DNA of 35,818 nt from Planctomycetota bacterium. Lineage in GTDB: Bacteria > Planctomycetota > SZUA-567 > JAKLDR01. Shown here piece by piece: positions 15,150 through 24,216 of this stretch; position 1 is the first letter of the stretch, and the number at the start of each line of letters is the position of its first letter. The notes below the pieces were generated by a model. That model had not been told where the DNA came from. It saw only the letters and a list, made by a program, of their open reading frames with translations, and made no database searches. The position numbers and the translations under genes are program-made. The stretch is from positions 1-35,818 of the forward strand of contig JAKLDR010000039.1 of the NCBI GenBank assembly GCA_022703445.1, read 5' to 3'.

Positions 15150-18100
15150 TTACTGAACCTTTGCCCTGCTGGCACGCTCAACCCAGTCCCCGCCTGGATC
15201 GGCCTTCGTGGGGTCGTCGTTTCCAGTCGAGGGGTTGTTGTCGTTGTCAACATCGTCCTGCCCACCTGCTCCCTCGTCATCTCCGCGTGGCCGTTGAGGC
15301 ACGGAGGCCGTTCCGGGGCGTTCCCCAACCAAACCCCACGACCCACCTACAATGCCTGACGAGCATCTCCTATTTACAACCTCCCAAAGCGTATCCACAA
15401 CCGACGGTCCGGAATCATCGTTATTGCTCTTGTGCGCGCTCCAACATGACATGAGTGAAATGTCGATCTTGTGTGCCCTCGGGACGCTTCCAAGATCATG
15501 TGGTTGCAGATTCTGTCCCGGAAGAGTTGTCGGGGTGTTATAGCCATTTCCAATAAACCCGGCCCTCTTGTGCGGCACTCCCTGCGCGTCGCATAGATAC
15601 ACTATGCCGAACAGGTCCATGCCGTCATCCCCAACCTCTATCCCACCGGCGCCCTGTCTATCGTGGAACGGCGAATTCGGATTGTCGACATAATTGCCAT
15701 GATAACCGTAGAGAAGCTTTCCTCTGGGCGTTAGACAGCGGAAAGCGTCATTGAAAACCATCTTATCTGTGGTGGTATGCAAGACAGGTTCGGGTTTATC
15801 CGGCGTGGTTGCGCGTTTGTCCAGATTGACCTTCTTGGCCGTTTCCCACCACTGGATAGGCCCGTTCCTTTTGGGCTCGACTAGCGCCACGTGTCGAACC
15901 CTTGCCTCAAACACCTGCTGTGATACAGCAGACTGGTCTATGGTCTGTTCTCCTTCTCCAGCCCCAGGTATCACGAACTTGACTTTGATCTTGTACTTGA
16001 GATCAACCTCGGCAGTGTAACGTCGCCCACCTTCTGTTCCTGGGTCAATGAACTTCCACGTCCCTTGGAGATCGGAACGCCCCTGATCATTAATTCCGTT
16101 CGCTTCTCCATCAGCATCTACTGTCATAGTATCAACCCATGATGCACCTTGCTTGACCTTGTATGGCGACGTAAGCCCTTTGAAGGTAAGCCCAGTGCTG
16201 GTCGGGGCCTGTTTTACTTTTTCTGTGATGTCGTCTTCGAATACTACCGTTGCTGCCTGGGTCCTGGGATCCTTAGCAAGAACCCTCACCCGAGCGTAGG
16301 TAACGCTGTCAGCAGGTAGATTTGCCAATTGAACATCATACTTGAGAAAACCGGCATCGGTTCCGAGAAGGTCCTCGGAATCATAAACCGACGGGTAGAT
16401 GAAGCGCATATCGTCTTTGGTGTCTGATGTCCCCTTGTCGTCTGTACGCATCTTGTTGCCGATAGTCAGGTCAGCAAAAATGAGGGCCGTATCTCTGTCG
16501 GCTTGCCACTTCTGCAGTTCCGCCTTTAGCTTGTCTGCTTCGATATCTTGTTTCTTGAGGCTAAGGGTTGCCTTGTCCCAAGCATACTTCACCAGTCGCG
16601 GGGGGTCGCCCTCGCGCACAATGATTATGATGTTGTTGGAACCGCCCTTCAGATACCAATGGCCATCGGAGCCTTTCTCAAGATCGTATTCCATGCCGGC
16701 CATGTTCAGTGTTCCAGGCGTTTCCTCATCTGGGATTCCTCGCACCCGTACAGTCAGGGGGCGGTAGCAGTTCTGATCACTGACACATCCTCTGCCCACG
16801 CCCACGGCCCACTGCGCCTGATATTGCTCAGGAGGGATGGTCGTTAACACCACAGTGGCGCGGAACAACTTCGTCGAAGGGCCGGTCTCGGTAAATACGA
16901 CTTTGTACGCAGGTGCCAGGTAATCGCCATAGTCGGTAGCGTATTCAGCGACCAACGTATCAATGCCATCGGTCAATCCGTTGAATTCCGATATTTTCAT
17001 ACGCCCCTGCAGTGTGTCCGTTGCGGGATAGCCCCAAAAGGCCAGGGAATCCTCAAAACCGGCCTTCTCCGTAAACGTGGGGTCGCTATCAAGAGGATCG
17101 CGCTGCCCAGAATATAGTTTAATACTGTCGGCGACGTTAGCAGTAGGTGCAACCGACATATAGATGTTTTCCACGAGCGTGGCAGGAGGCGATGGGGGGA
17201 TGCAGGATAGTGAGGCCCTGAAGATGCCAGTGGTAAGGCCCGTTTCGGCAAAAGCCGCGGCAAAGGTCATCGTTCCGTCTCTATAAAACACGAACGACAC
17301 TTTGGCGGTTAGTGTATCTGCTTGGGCGGACAGCCCTGTGAAGTTATCAATGGCAATCGTTGCAGCCTCGCCTGCAACGATGCCGCGGAACAAGAGCGCG
17401 CCTTCCGAAGGGCAAAGCTTCTGAATCCGGTTGTTGCCAGAATCTGATACAAACACGACTCCAGATTGATCAATAGCAATTCCTGCTCCTGCCGAAAAAC
17501 TGAATTGACCGTCAGCGACCCCAGCGCTCCCCCATGATGCCAGGAACGCGCCGTTGGCGGCAAAGCGCTGGAGCCTATTGTTGCCGGCATCGCAAACATA
17601 AATGCCATTGGCCCCATCGATGCAAATGCCACAGGGGGTGGAGAACTCGCCCGAGTCTGTACCTTGGCTTCCCCACTTAAGGATGAAGGTGCCTGCCGCG
17701 CTGAACTTCTGGACTCTGTGGTTCCCTGAGTCGGTCACAAACACATTGCCCGCGCTGTCCAGAGCCAGGCTGCGGGGCAGACTGAACTGTCCATCCTCCG
17801 CACCCTGGCTTCCCCACTTGGCGGCGAATGTGCCATTCGAAGAGAATTTCTGGATGCGATGGTTGTTCTGGTCAACAACATAGATGTCCCCGCCGACATC
17901 AACTGCCACATCTGCCGGTCCGGCAAATTGACCGTCCCCGGCTCCCTGGCTGCCGAACTTCATGACAAAGGTGCCGGCTGCAGTGAACTTCTGGATGCGA
18001 TTGTTGCCCGTGTCCGAAACATAGATGTTGCCGCCGGAATCTACTCCAATACCCTTGGGCTGGCTGAACTGGCCATCTCCAGCACCATTAGTTCCCCACG

Positions 18101-21056
18101 TAAGGACAAAGGTGCCGGCAGAATCGAATTTCTGTACTCGGTTGTTGCCACTGTCTAAGACATAAATATTGCCGGAGGCGTCGACGATCACATCGGCCGG
18201 CTGGGTGAATTGGCCATTGCCACTGCCTGCCGTGCCCCATGCCGACCTGAATATGAGAGTGGCCTCAGAAACAAGGAACTTCTGAACGCGGTCGTTGCCG
18301 GTATCAGCTACATAGACACGGCCCTTTTCGCTGATAGCTATTCCGGCACCCATTGCGAAGCTGAACTTGCCATTGTCCGTCCCCGCCTCACCCCAAGTCA
18401 TCAGGAAAGTGCCATCTGGCTCGAACCGCTGAACTCGGCCGTTGCCAGAATCGCAGACGTAAAGGCAGACGTTAGCGTTGTCGAAGGCGACTCCGGTCGG
18501 ATGATCGAGCTTGGCCCAGGTCGCCCCCAAACCTCCCCACTTGAGGAGAAAGGTGCCGGCCGAACTGAATTTCTGTACCCGGTTATTGGCAGTGTCAGTT
18601 ACATAAATAGTATTATCACTGGCCACGGCAAGGCTAGTGGGAGAGGCGAACTGGCCATCCCCGGCACCCTCGCTTCCCCACTTAGCGATGAACGAGCCGT
18701 CCAGGGCAAACTTCTGAATTCTGTGGTTACCTCGGTCAACCACATAGATGTTGCCCCCAGCGTTAGTGGCTACATCGGTGGGGGAACTGAACTGTCCATC
18801 TCCTGATCCCTGGGCACCGAATTTCAGAACAAAGACGCCTGCCGAGGTGAACTTCTGGACCCGGTTATTGCCCGTATCGGCAACGTAGACGTTGCCGGAA
18901 GAATCAACCGCGAGCCCCTTCGGTTGACTGAACTGGCCATCCTCCGTGCCAGCCGTACCCCAAGCAAGCAGGAATGTGCCAGCCTTGTCAAACTTCTCAA
19001 CGCGGTCATTACCCGAGTCAAGGACATAGACGTTGCCCGAAGCATCCACAGCCACATCGGCAGGGGCATTGAACTGACCATTACCGGTGCCTGCCGTGCC
19101 CCATGCAAGCGCAAACTGCGCCTCGGCAGTCTTCTCGGTAAGGACTGGGTCACCGTCCTGCGGCTCTCGTTCCCCGTAGTAGAACTTCATGGTATCAGCG
19201 ACCCAAGGACTTGGGTTATTGGGTATGAAGATGTTCTCAGTCAGAGTGCTACCACTGCTTGGAGGAGCGCCAGGTATGATGCGTTTCGTCAGCGTTAGAA
19301 GCACTTCATCATATCCTACCCTGTTGGCTGCGTTCTCAGACGTAAGCGCTCTAATGGTATGTGTCCCTTCTGTTAGTGGCACATTAACCGTAATTGGGTC
19401 GAAGGTCCCTTTGTATGGATGCTGTCTCCAGAAGGTTGGAGTCCCGTCATCGGTTCGCGTGATCGTCTTGTACGAGCCATCGACCTCTACTCCGTCACAT
19501 TCCGCGCTGACCCCCGCAATGTCTGCCCCTTTGCCTGCAGGGAAGTTGTCGGCTATGGGGTCTCTGACTTGCCCTCTCAGCACGACACTTGCTGCGTTTG
19601 CCCCAATAGTAACATCCGATGCGCTCAAGGCATCAAGAGAAACGGTGGGGCGCGGCGCAGAAATTGTGACGAACTCCGGAGACACCAGTGCGCCGGTCTC
19701 ATCTGGGATCAGGAACTCAACCACAGGGAAGATGGCACCCATGTCAAGGCCATCAGAAGCAGCATTCCGGCCTGGGGAATTGCTCTGCAGCTTCCACGAC
19801 TTCCGCAGCGTCATGTCCGTGCCGACATAGGCCGGCTGCCGGTCAGTGATGCAGGTTGCGTCCACCGGGATTTCCGGCACGGTCTGGATGGTGTTAGGCA
19901 GCAGGCTCCAGCCGATCTGGCCGGCCAGCGTCAGCCCAGAAGCCTTCTCGATGAAGATGCTCTTGCCGTAGCTGCCGCTGGCACCTACCGGGTAGCCGAG
20001 GATGTTGTCGATGAGCTTGACGTAGCCGCCCGTGTAGTACTTCTGGTTCCAGTGGATGCCGTGCCCGCGCGTCTGCCCCGCGCTGTTCTTGCCCTGATTG
20101 TTCCAGATCGTGTTGTGCTGGACTTTCACGATGGTCGTGGAGTCATTGTTCTGAAGCGCGTAGATGACGATCCCGCTGCCGCGATAGGCATTGTACTCGC
20201 AGCCGTAGAAGAAGCTGTTGACGATGACGTTGTTGTAGAGCGTCATCGTCCCCGAGCACTTGTACAACTGGATGCCGGCGTCGCAGCGGTTGGCCGCGTG
20301 CTCCGGCAGCATGTTGATGTCGTGGAAGAAATTCCCCCGCGCGGTCGTGCTGATGCAGTCCTGGAAATAGATTCCGCCGTGGCCCAGCGTGTGCCGGCCC
20401 AGCGCGCCCCATGCCTCGCAGTTCTCGATGAGGCCGTTGATTGTGTTGTCCATGTTGAAGGCGTCGCCGCCGGTGTCCGTAGCCCTGCAACGCAGGTACT
20501 TCGGCCCGTCGGCGTACTTGAGCTGGATGCCCTCGTCGCCGGTGTCATGGACGAAGACGTCCTCGATGACTATCCCGGTGTAACGGTTGCTGCTGGTGCC
20601 CTCGGCGTAGATGGTGTCTGATGTTCCGCCGGCCACATCGAGATGCTCCAAGCGGACGCCGTGGCCGGTGATCCTGATGACGTTAACCGCGGTCTTGGGC
20701 TGGCCGGCGTCGTTATCCCGCACCGTGGGGAGCGGAGTGCCGGGCTCGCCCTTGAGCGTCCCGCCGGCCATCGTGATTCCGTTGGTGACCAGGAGCGCGG
20801 TTCCCGGAGGCAGCGTGGCCGTGGAACTGCTGACCAGCATGCTGGACAGCCGGGGAGGTGCCTCGTTCACCCGGCAGGCGGCAGCCACGACCACGTCGTC
20901 ATTGGCCACGGGCTTCTGGCTGCTCGCCCAGTTGTCGGCCAGCGACCACTGGTCGTTCACCGTGCCCTCGAACGAGCAGGTTGCCGCCCGCGCGTCCAGC
21001 CCCCAAGCCAACGCCAGAACCGCGACTACTCCGACCATCCACATCCGGCGCATCAT
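15150..21056 (-). CDS. Giant secreted protein: beta-helix, two NHL propellers, CHAT-like C-terminus (1968 aa)
   Basis: It begins with a Sec signal peptide (MWMVGVVAVLALAWGLDARA). Residues about 130-450 form a right-handed parallel beta-helix (IEDVFVHDTGDEGIQLKY; VQHNTIWNNQG). An Ig-like part follows. Residues about 648-929 and 930-1217 are two NHL propellers of six blades each. Residues 1240-1760 are beta-rich modules. The C-terminal 230 residues contain LLYGYHGNYV with H1786 and IDISLMSCWSA with C1871. A hydrophobic strand-His-Gly, then a hydrophobic strand-Ser-Cys, is the dyad pattern of clan CD cysteine peptidases, closest to CHAT. No cell-wall sorting signal is seen. GGAGGG precedes the ATG. 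GC is high up to about residue 410 and lower after it. Confidence 0.75.
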   Translation of the reverse strand: MMRRMWMVGVVAVLALAWGLDARAATCSFEGTVNDQWSLADNWASSQKPVANDDVVVAAACRVNEAPPRLSSMLVSSSTATLPPGTALLVTNGITMAGGTLKGEPGTPLPTVRDNDAGQPKTAVNVIRITGHGVRLEHLDVAGGTSDTIYAEGTSSNRYTGIVIEDVFVHDTGDEGIQLKYADGPKYLRCRATDTGGDAFNMDNTINGLIENCEAWGALGRHTLGHGGIYFQDCISTTARGNFFHDINMLPEHAANRCDAGIQLYKCSGTMTLYNNVIVNSFFYGCEYNAYRGSGIVIYALQNNDSTTIVKVQHNTIWNNQGKNSAGQTRGHGIHWNQKYYTGGYVKLIDNILGYPVGASGSYGKSIFIEKASGLTLAGQIGWSLLPNTIQTVPEIPVDATCITDRQPAYVGTDMTLRKSWKLQSNSPGRNAASDGLDMGAIFPVVEFLIPDETGALVSPEFVTISAPRPTVSLDALSASDVTIGANAASVVLRGQVRDPIADNFPAGKGADIAGVSAECDGVEVDGSYKTITRTDDGTPTFWRQHPYKGTFDPITVNVPLTEGTHTIRALTSENAANRVGYDEVLLTLTKRIIPGAPPSSGSTLTENIFIPNNPSPWVADTMKFYYGEREPQDGDPVLTEKTAEAQFALAWGTAGTGNGQFNAPADVAVDASGNVYVLDSGNDRVEKFDKAGTFLLAWGTAGTEDGQFSQPKGLAVDSSGNVYVADTGNNRVQKFTSAGVFVLKFGAQGSGDGQFSSPTDVATNAGGNIYVVDRGNHRIQKFALDGSFIAKWGSEGAGDGQFASPTSLAVASDNTIYVTDTANNRVQKFSSAGTFLLKWGGLGATWAKLDHPTGVAFDNANVCLYVCDSGNGRVQRFEPDGTFLMTWGEAGTDNGKFSFAMGAGIAISEKGRVYVADTGNDRVQKFLVSEATLIFRSAWGTAGSGNGQFTQPADVIVDASGNIYVLDSGNNRVQKFDSAGTFVLTWGTNGAGDGQFSQPKGIGVDSGGNIYVSDTGNNRIQKFTAAGTFVMKFGSQGAGDGQFAGPADVAVDVGGDIYVVDQNNHRIQKFSSNGTFAAKWGSQGAEDGQFSLPRSLALDSAGNVFVTDSGNHRVQKFSAAGTFILKWGSQGTDSGEFSTPCGICIDGANGIYVCDAGNNRLQRFAANGAFLASWGSAGVADGQFSFSAGAGIAIDQSGVVFVSDSGNNRIQKLCPSEGALLFRGIVAGEAATIAIDNFTGLSAQADTLTAKVSFVFYRDGTMTFAAAFAETGLTTGIFRASLSCIPPSPPATLVENIYMSVAPTANVADSIKLYSGQRDPLDSDPTFTEKAGFEDSLAFWGYPATDTLQGRMKISEFNGLTDGIDTLVAEYATDYGDYLAPAYKVVFTETGPSTKLFRATVVLTTIPPEQYQAQWAVGVGRGCVSDQNCYRPLTVRVRGIPDEETPGTLNMAGMEYDLEKGSDGHWYLKGGSNNIIIIVREGDPPRLVKYAWDKATLSLKKQDIEADKLKAELQKWQADRDTALIFADLTIGNKMRTDDKGTSDTKDDMRFIYPSVYDSEDLLGTDAGFLKYDVQLANLPADSVTYARVRVLAKDPRTQAATVVFEDDITEKVKQAPTSTGLTFKGLTSPYKVKQGASWVDTMTVDADGEANGINDQGRSDLQGTWKFIDPGTEGGRRYTAEVDLKYKIKVKFVIPGAGEGEQTIDQSAVSQQVFEARVRHVALVEPKRNGPIQWWETAKKVNLDKRATTPDKPEPVLHTTTDKMVFNDAFRCLTPRGKLLYGYHGNYVDNPNSPFHDRQGAGGIEVGDDGMDLFGIVYLCDAQGVPHKRAGFIGNGYNTPTTLPGQNLQPHDLGSVPRAHKIDISLMSCWSAHKSNNDDSGPSVVDTLWEVVNRRCSSGIVGGSWGLVGERPGTASVPQRPRGDDEGAGGQDDVDNDNNPSTGNDDPTKADPGGDWVERASRAKVQ
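17405..19116 (-). repeat. Twelve NHL repeats in two matching sets of six
   Basis: Each unit is 47-50 residues with the frame WGxxGxxDGQF-xxPxxxAVDxxGNIYVxDxGNxRVQKF. Set one covers residues about 648-929 and set two about 930-1217. Unit n of set one is most like unit n of set two: unit 3 of both has KFGxQGxGDGQF and NHRIQKF, and unit 6 of both has GAGIAI. This indicates that a whole six-blade propeller was duplicated. Confidence 0.75.
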
Positions 21057-21092
21057 CGCACTGCCCTCCAGCCCTTCCGTTCCTTCTCTCCT

Positions 21093-21710
21093 CTATCGTT
21101 TGGCGGCGGCGCGGGCCCTGGCCCACGCCTTCCACTTCTCGACGGCTTCCTTCTGGCCCGCCGGCTCCTTGGCGGCGTCGAAGCCGAAGTTCTCACCCGC
21201 GAGCGCAGTCAGCCCTTTGATGCCGGGCCGCCGGAGCCGCGCATCCCCGTTTTCAAGCATGGAGACGAGGCAGCTCACGGCCGTCGGGTCAGCCGCGCCG
21301 CACTCGCCTATGATCTCCGCGGCCCTGATTCTGATCTCGCTGTCCGTGGCGGAGTCTAGCGCAACGTGTGCCAGAGCCTTTACCGACTCCGGCTGCCGCG
21401 CCTTTTTCAGCGCCCGGTCCTTCTCCTCTTTGGAGTCCGCGCCGGAAAGCGCCGTGGCCAGGTCGTCGAACAGCTCGCCTGACCTCGTGTCCGAGGCAGG
21501 AATGGTTTTCTCAGCGGGCTTCGGCTCTTCCTTACAATGTGATGGGGCGGCTCCGCCTGGGGGAACGATCTTCGCTGCCTGGCCATTGGCCGCCGATGGC
21601 CTGGATGCCTCCGCGTTTCCACCGCGCGTGGCGAAGCGGTAGGCGAGGATTCCGGCAAGGACGATCAGAAGGACAACAAGAACGGCGACAGCGATACCGC
21701 GACCACGCAT
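21093..21710 (-). CDS. Membrane-anchored HEAT-type protein, first gene of operon B (205 aa)
   Basis: Residues 7-26 are a single membrane helix (AVAVLVVLLIVLAGILAYRF), with the basic N-terminus inside. Residues about 30-75 are a Pro/Ala/Lys linker. Residues about 80-175 are HEAT-like helical pairs (SVKALAHVALDSATDSEIRI; TAVSCLVSMLENGDARLRRP). It ends in a basic helix. GGGGGGAAGAG precedes the ATG. The gene lies behind its own promoter and 36 bases before the giant NHL gene, so it probably anchors, escorts or controls that protein. A similar anchored HEAT protein sits in operon A, which supports a conserved partnership. A precise function is not shown. Confidence 0.6.
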   Translation of the reverse strand: MRGRGIAVAVLVVLLIVLAGILAYRFATRGGNAEASRPSAANGQAAKIVPPGGAAPSHCKEEPKPAEKTIPASDTRSGELFDDLATALSGADSKEEKDRALKKARQPESVKALAHVALDSATDSEIRIRAAEIIGECGAADPTAVSCLVSMLENGDARLRRPGIKGLTALAGENFGFDAAKEPAGQKEAVEKWKAWARARAAAKR

Positions 21711-21776
21711 GGACTCTTCCCCCCGACGCCACGACCTGGGTTTTCCGTCCCGGATGCGCGTCCCGACGTGGGCGCT

Positions 21777-21804
21777 ATCATGGCCGCGGAGAGGAAGTTG
21801 TCAA
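21777..21804 (-). promoter_or_regulatory. Promoter of operon B (TTGACA, 16-base spacer, CATGAT)
   Basis: On the minus strand TTGACA (forward 21799-21804) and CATGAT (forward 21777-21782) are 16 bases apart, about 66 bases before the ATG at 21710. GATTTC lies 2 bases upstream of the -35, as it does in the promoter of operon A. Confidence 0.5.
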
Positions 21805-21889
21805 GGGAAATCGCTCTCAAACCGCTTCGAAGATCGCATCGGACGCGGCCGGATGTTCCCGTTGTGGAAACGGGCGCGGCCGAACTGCA

Positions 21890-21936
21890 CCAAGTTGGTG
21901 CGAAGTTGCACAAAAGACCCCTGTGCAGTGGTGCAG
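21890..21936. promoter_or_regulatory. Paired TGGTGC boxes upstream of operon B
   Basis: TGGTGC at 21896 (within ACCAAGTTGGTGC, followed by GCAC) and TGGTGCAG at 21929 are 33 bases apart. The first box begins 92 bases beyond the upstream end of the -35. The same arrangement occurs upstream of operon A, which suggests binding sites for a shared activator. Confidence 0.5.
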
Positions 21937-21958
21937 CGTCTGCGTTGCTGACAGGCGA

Positions 21959-23302
21959 TCAAAAGACCTCCGGAGTCGGATACTTGGGCGGCAGCGGCGG
22001 CTTGGGTTTGCGCCCGGGATCGTCCGGCCCTTTCACCTCCGGATGTTTGGCGATGGGTGCCGCCGGCTCGGCTTGGCTCCAACGGCCGTCGAACCGCCCC
22101 TCGATCACCACCGAGTCATAGCGGATGCCTTCCTGCCCCTTGCAGCCCAGGGCCACGGAGCCGGAAGTCAGCACCTCGTCGTCCGCGGTGAAGAGGAGCT
22201 TGCCGTCCATCTTGACGTAAATGGCCTTGCCCTTCCGGCCCATGTTGATGGTGTAGAGCTTGCGGGGGTCGTAATCGCCCTGGAAGCTCCACAACTGGTC
22301 GCCCTTGGCCCGGCGACCGATCACGCGCCGCGCCTCCCAGTTCTTGCCATAGTCCGAGTTCATCAGGAACGTGTAGGTCTGCTGCCGGCAGTAGTGGGCA
22401 ATATGCACACTTAGGCAGTCGTTGTCGACGGGGATCAGTTTCACGGTCACGTCCACATCGCCAGTGAATCCGGCGCACGTGGCCAGCACCAGGGCCATGT
22501 AGTCCTCGTTGTTGCTCTCGTTGCACTTCTGAACCAGCCAGCCGTCCTCGATGGCCCACTCGCCCAACGGGTTGATGACATACCAGTCCTTGAGCTCGTC
22601 GGCCTTGGCGAAGTCGTAGGTCAGCCGGTACTTGCCGCCATCGAGCTTCTCGACCTTCGTCGCATGCAGCCGGGCGAGGATGTCCTCGTCGGCGAGCGTT
22701 TCGGGCAGAGAGAAGCCCGGCTTGCCCCGGTAGGCCTTGCAGATGGCGCCCAAAGCCGTCCGGCGTTTCTGTGCAGCGGCCTCGGCCGAATCGGCGGGGA
22801 AATCCATGAGCATCGGCCGGAAGCTGAGGCCGTCGGGATTGGCCCTGAGCGCGAAGACCCGGCCTCCGGCGACCTCGGCCTCCCACTTGGACTTGCCCTG
22901 GGCGGGCGTTTCCGCCCAACCGATGTCGAACTTCTCCAGGAGATCCTTCCCCTCAGCCACCCATGTCTTCAAGACCGAACCGCGGAGCGCGTCGCCCTTG
23001 ATAAGGTCGTCCACGACCACCTGGCAGACCAGCATGTGGTAAGCCTTGTCGGCGTGGACCTGCAGCTTGGCCTCCGGTTCCAGGGACAGGCGGTGGGCGT
23101 TGCCGTCAACGTTGATGGCCGCCGCCTCCTCGGCGTTGAACTTGACCTCCTCGATAGCCACGCCCTTGACGCGGCCGACGAAGGCAACGTCTGCTTTGTC
23201 GATCAGGGCTACCGTTGGGTCCGCGGCCGTTTCCACGGCGAATGCCACGGTTGAGAGCACCAAGCCGAGAAAGAAAACCGACAACCGCAATGCTCGGCGC
23301 AT
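21959..23302 (-). CDS. Exported protein: TIMP/NTR-like N-terminus, lectin-like C-terminus (447 aa)
   Basis: A Sec signal peptide (LSVFFLGLVLSTVAFA) is followed at residues 30-160 by a segment of the pattern ADVAFVGRVKGV...VVVDDLIKGD...VFALRANPDG. This resembles the beta-barrel of TIMP/NTR-like domains, which often score weakly in bacterial exported proteins. Residues about 235-420 look like a concanavalin/LamG or DUF1080-type beta-sandwich (WAIEDGWLVQK; DVDVTVKLIPVDND; IYVKMDGKLLFTADDE; YDSVVIEGRFDG). The tail is Pro-rich. GAGGG precedes the ATG, 10 bases after the stop of the HEAT gene. It is the last gene of operon A. Carbohydrate or surface binding is likely; enzymatic activity is not evident. 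Confidence 0.6.
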   Translation of the reverse strand: MRRALRLSVFFLGLVLSTVAFAVETAADPTVALIDKADVAFVGRVKGVAIEEVKFNAEEAAAINVDGNAHRLSLEPEAKLQVHADKAYHMLVCQVVVDDLIKGDALRGSVLKTWVAEGKDLLEKFDIGWAETPAQGKSKWEAEVAGGRVFALRANPDGLSFRPMLMDFPADSAEAAAQKRRTALGAICKAYRGKPGFSLPETLADEDILARLHATKVEKLDGGKYRLTYDFAKADELKDWYVINPLGEWAIEDGWLVQKCNESNNEDYMALVLATCAGFTGDVDVTVKLIPVDNDCLSVHIAHYCRQQTYTFLMNSDYGKNWEARRVIGRRAKGDQLWSFQGDYDPRKLYTINMGRKGKAIYVKMDGKLLFTADDEVLTSGSVALGCKGQEGIRYDSVVIEGRFDGRWSQAEPAAPIAKHPEVKGPDDPGRKPKPPLPPKYPTPEVF

Positions 23303-23312
23303 CGTGACGCCC

Positions 23313-24215
23313 TCACGGCGCAGGTGGGGCCTGCGCCTTCTGGCCCCTGGCCTTGTCCAGGCGCTCCAGCGCTGCCTTGCCGGCGCGTTGCAGGCGCACC
23401 GACGAAGACTTGGCGGCCTCCTCGAAGGCAGGGCGACCCTCCTCGTCGGCCCACTGGCTCAAGGCCACGATGGCCGCAATGCGAAGCACCTCGTTCGAGG
23501 AGCGGACGTGCTTGCGAACCTCAGGAATATGTTCCCGCAAGTCCAACTCCTGGACGCAGCGAATGGCAAGGTCGCGCACTGCGTCGGCACTGGCCTCCGA
23601 AGACACGAGCCATGCGAGGGCAGTTTCTTGGCCCTTGGGATCGCGCATGCGCACCAAGGACAAAAGAGCTTCACGACGTACCTCGACATGGCGGTCGGCC
23701 AGGGATTGATGCAGCACGGTAACGATCTGCTCTCGCTCGTCAGGACCGGCCTTCTCAAGTTGCTTCCAAAGGTGCTGGATGCAGAAGGATCGGAAGCGCG
23801 AGCCTTCGGCCGGATTGCCAAGAATCTCGATGAGAACGTCCGATAGCCCATCGTAGCTGGACCGACGAAGTAGGTTCGCAACCTCATTGCGGACGACATC
23901 ATGGTCCTCATGATCGGCGAGTACTTTGGCGAGTGCCGCCGCATCACTGCTGTTCTGAATGATCGGCAACTTAGCAGTGGAATCTCCACCGACACGGATG
24001 CTCACCTTTGCATTTCGGTTCACGAGAGCTATCAGCGCAGGGTCAGAAACTGTTGGTGCCGAATAGCGCCCTCGTGACCTTGTTGATGGGGAAACGGCAC
24101 ATTCCTGGCCGGGCCGGTCTTGTTGTCGACGCCAAAACATCTCCCAGAGAAGCAGCCCCGACGCCACTACAATCAAAACAAGGGCCATGAGCGCAATTGA
24201 CTTGCTGAACGACAA
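23313..24215 (-). CDS. Membrane-anchored HEAT-repeat protein, operon A (300 aa)
   Basis: A single membrane helix near residues 8-26 (ALMALVLIVVASGLLLWEMF) is followed by Arg-rich residues and then HEAT repeats from about 90 to 285: EVANLLRRSSYDGLSDVLIE, VEVRREALLSLVRM, EVLRIAAIVALSQW, VRLQRAGKAALERL. TTG 24215 is chosen as start because it lies 1 base after the upstream stop and AGGCGG precedes it. ATG 24188 (residue 10) is the alternative and has no binding site. The last half of the gene is clearly GC-richer than the first. It parallels the anchored HEAT protein of operon B and may serve as docking scaffold for the giant protein. Confidence 0.65.
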   Translation of the reverse strand: MSFSKSIALMALVLIVVASGLLLWEMFWRRQQDRPGQECAVSPSTRSRGRYSAPTVSDPALIALVNRNAKVSIRVGGDSTAKLPIIQNSSDAAALAKVLADHEDHDVVRNEVANLLRRSSYDGLSDVLIEILGNPAEGSRFRSFCIQHLWKQLEKAGPDEREQIVTVLHQSLADRHVEVRREALLSLVRMRDPKGQETALAWLVSSEASADAVRDLAIRCVQELDLREHIPEVRKHVRSSNEVLRIAAIVALSQWADEEGRPAFEEAAKSSSVRLQRAGKAALERLDKARGQKAQAPPAP

Positions 24216-24216
24216 G

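Noticed and set aside
19419..20621. 400-codon plus-strand frame opposite the beta-helix part of the giant gene
   Set aside because: The minus frame continues as one protein with signal peptide and repeats; the plus frame is a composition artefact.
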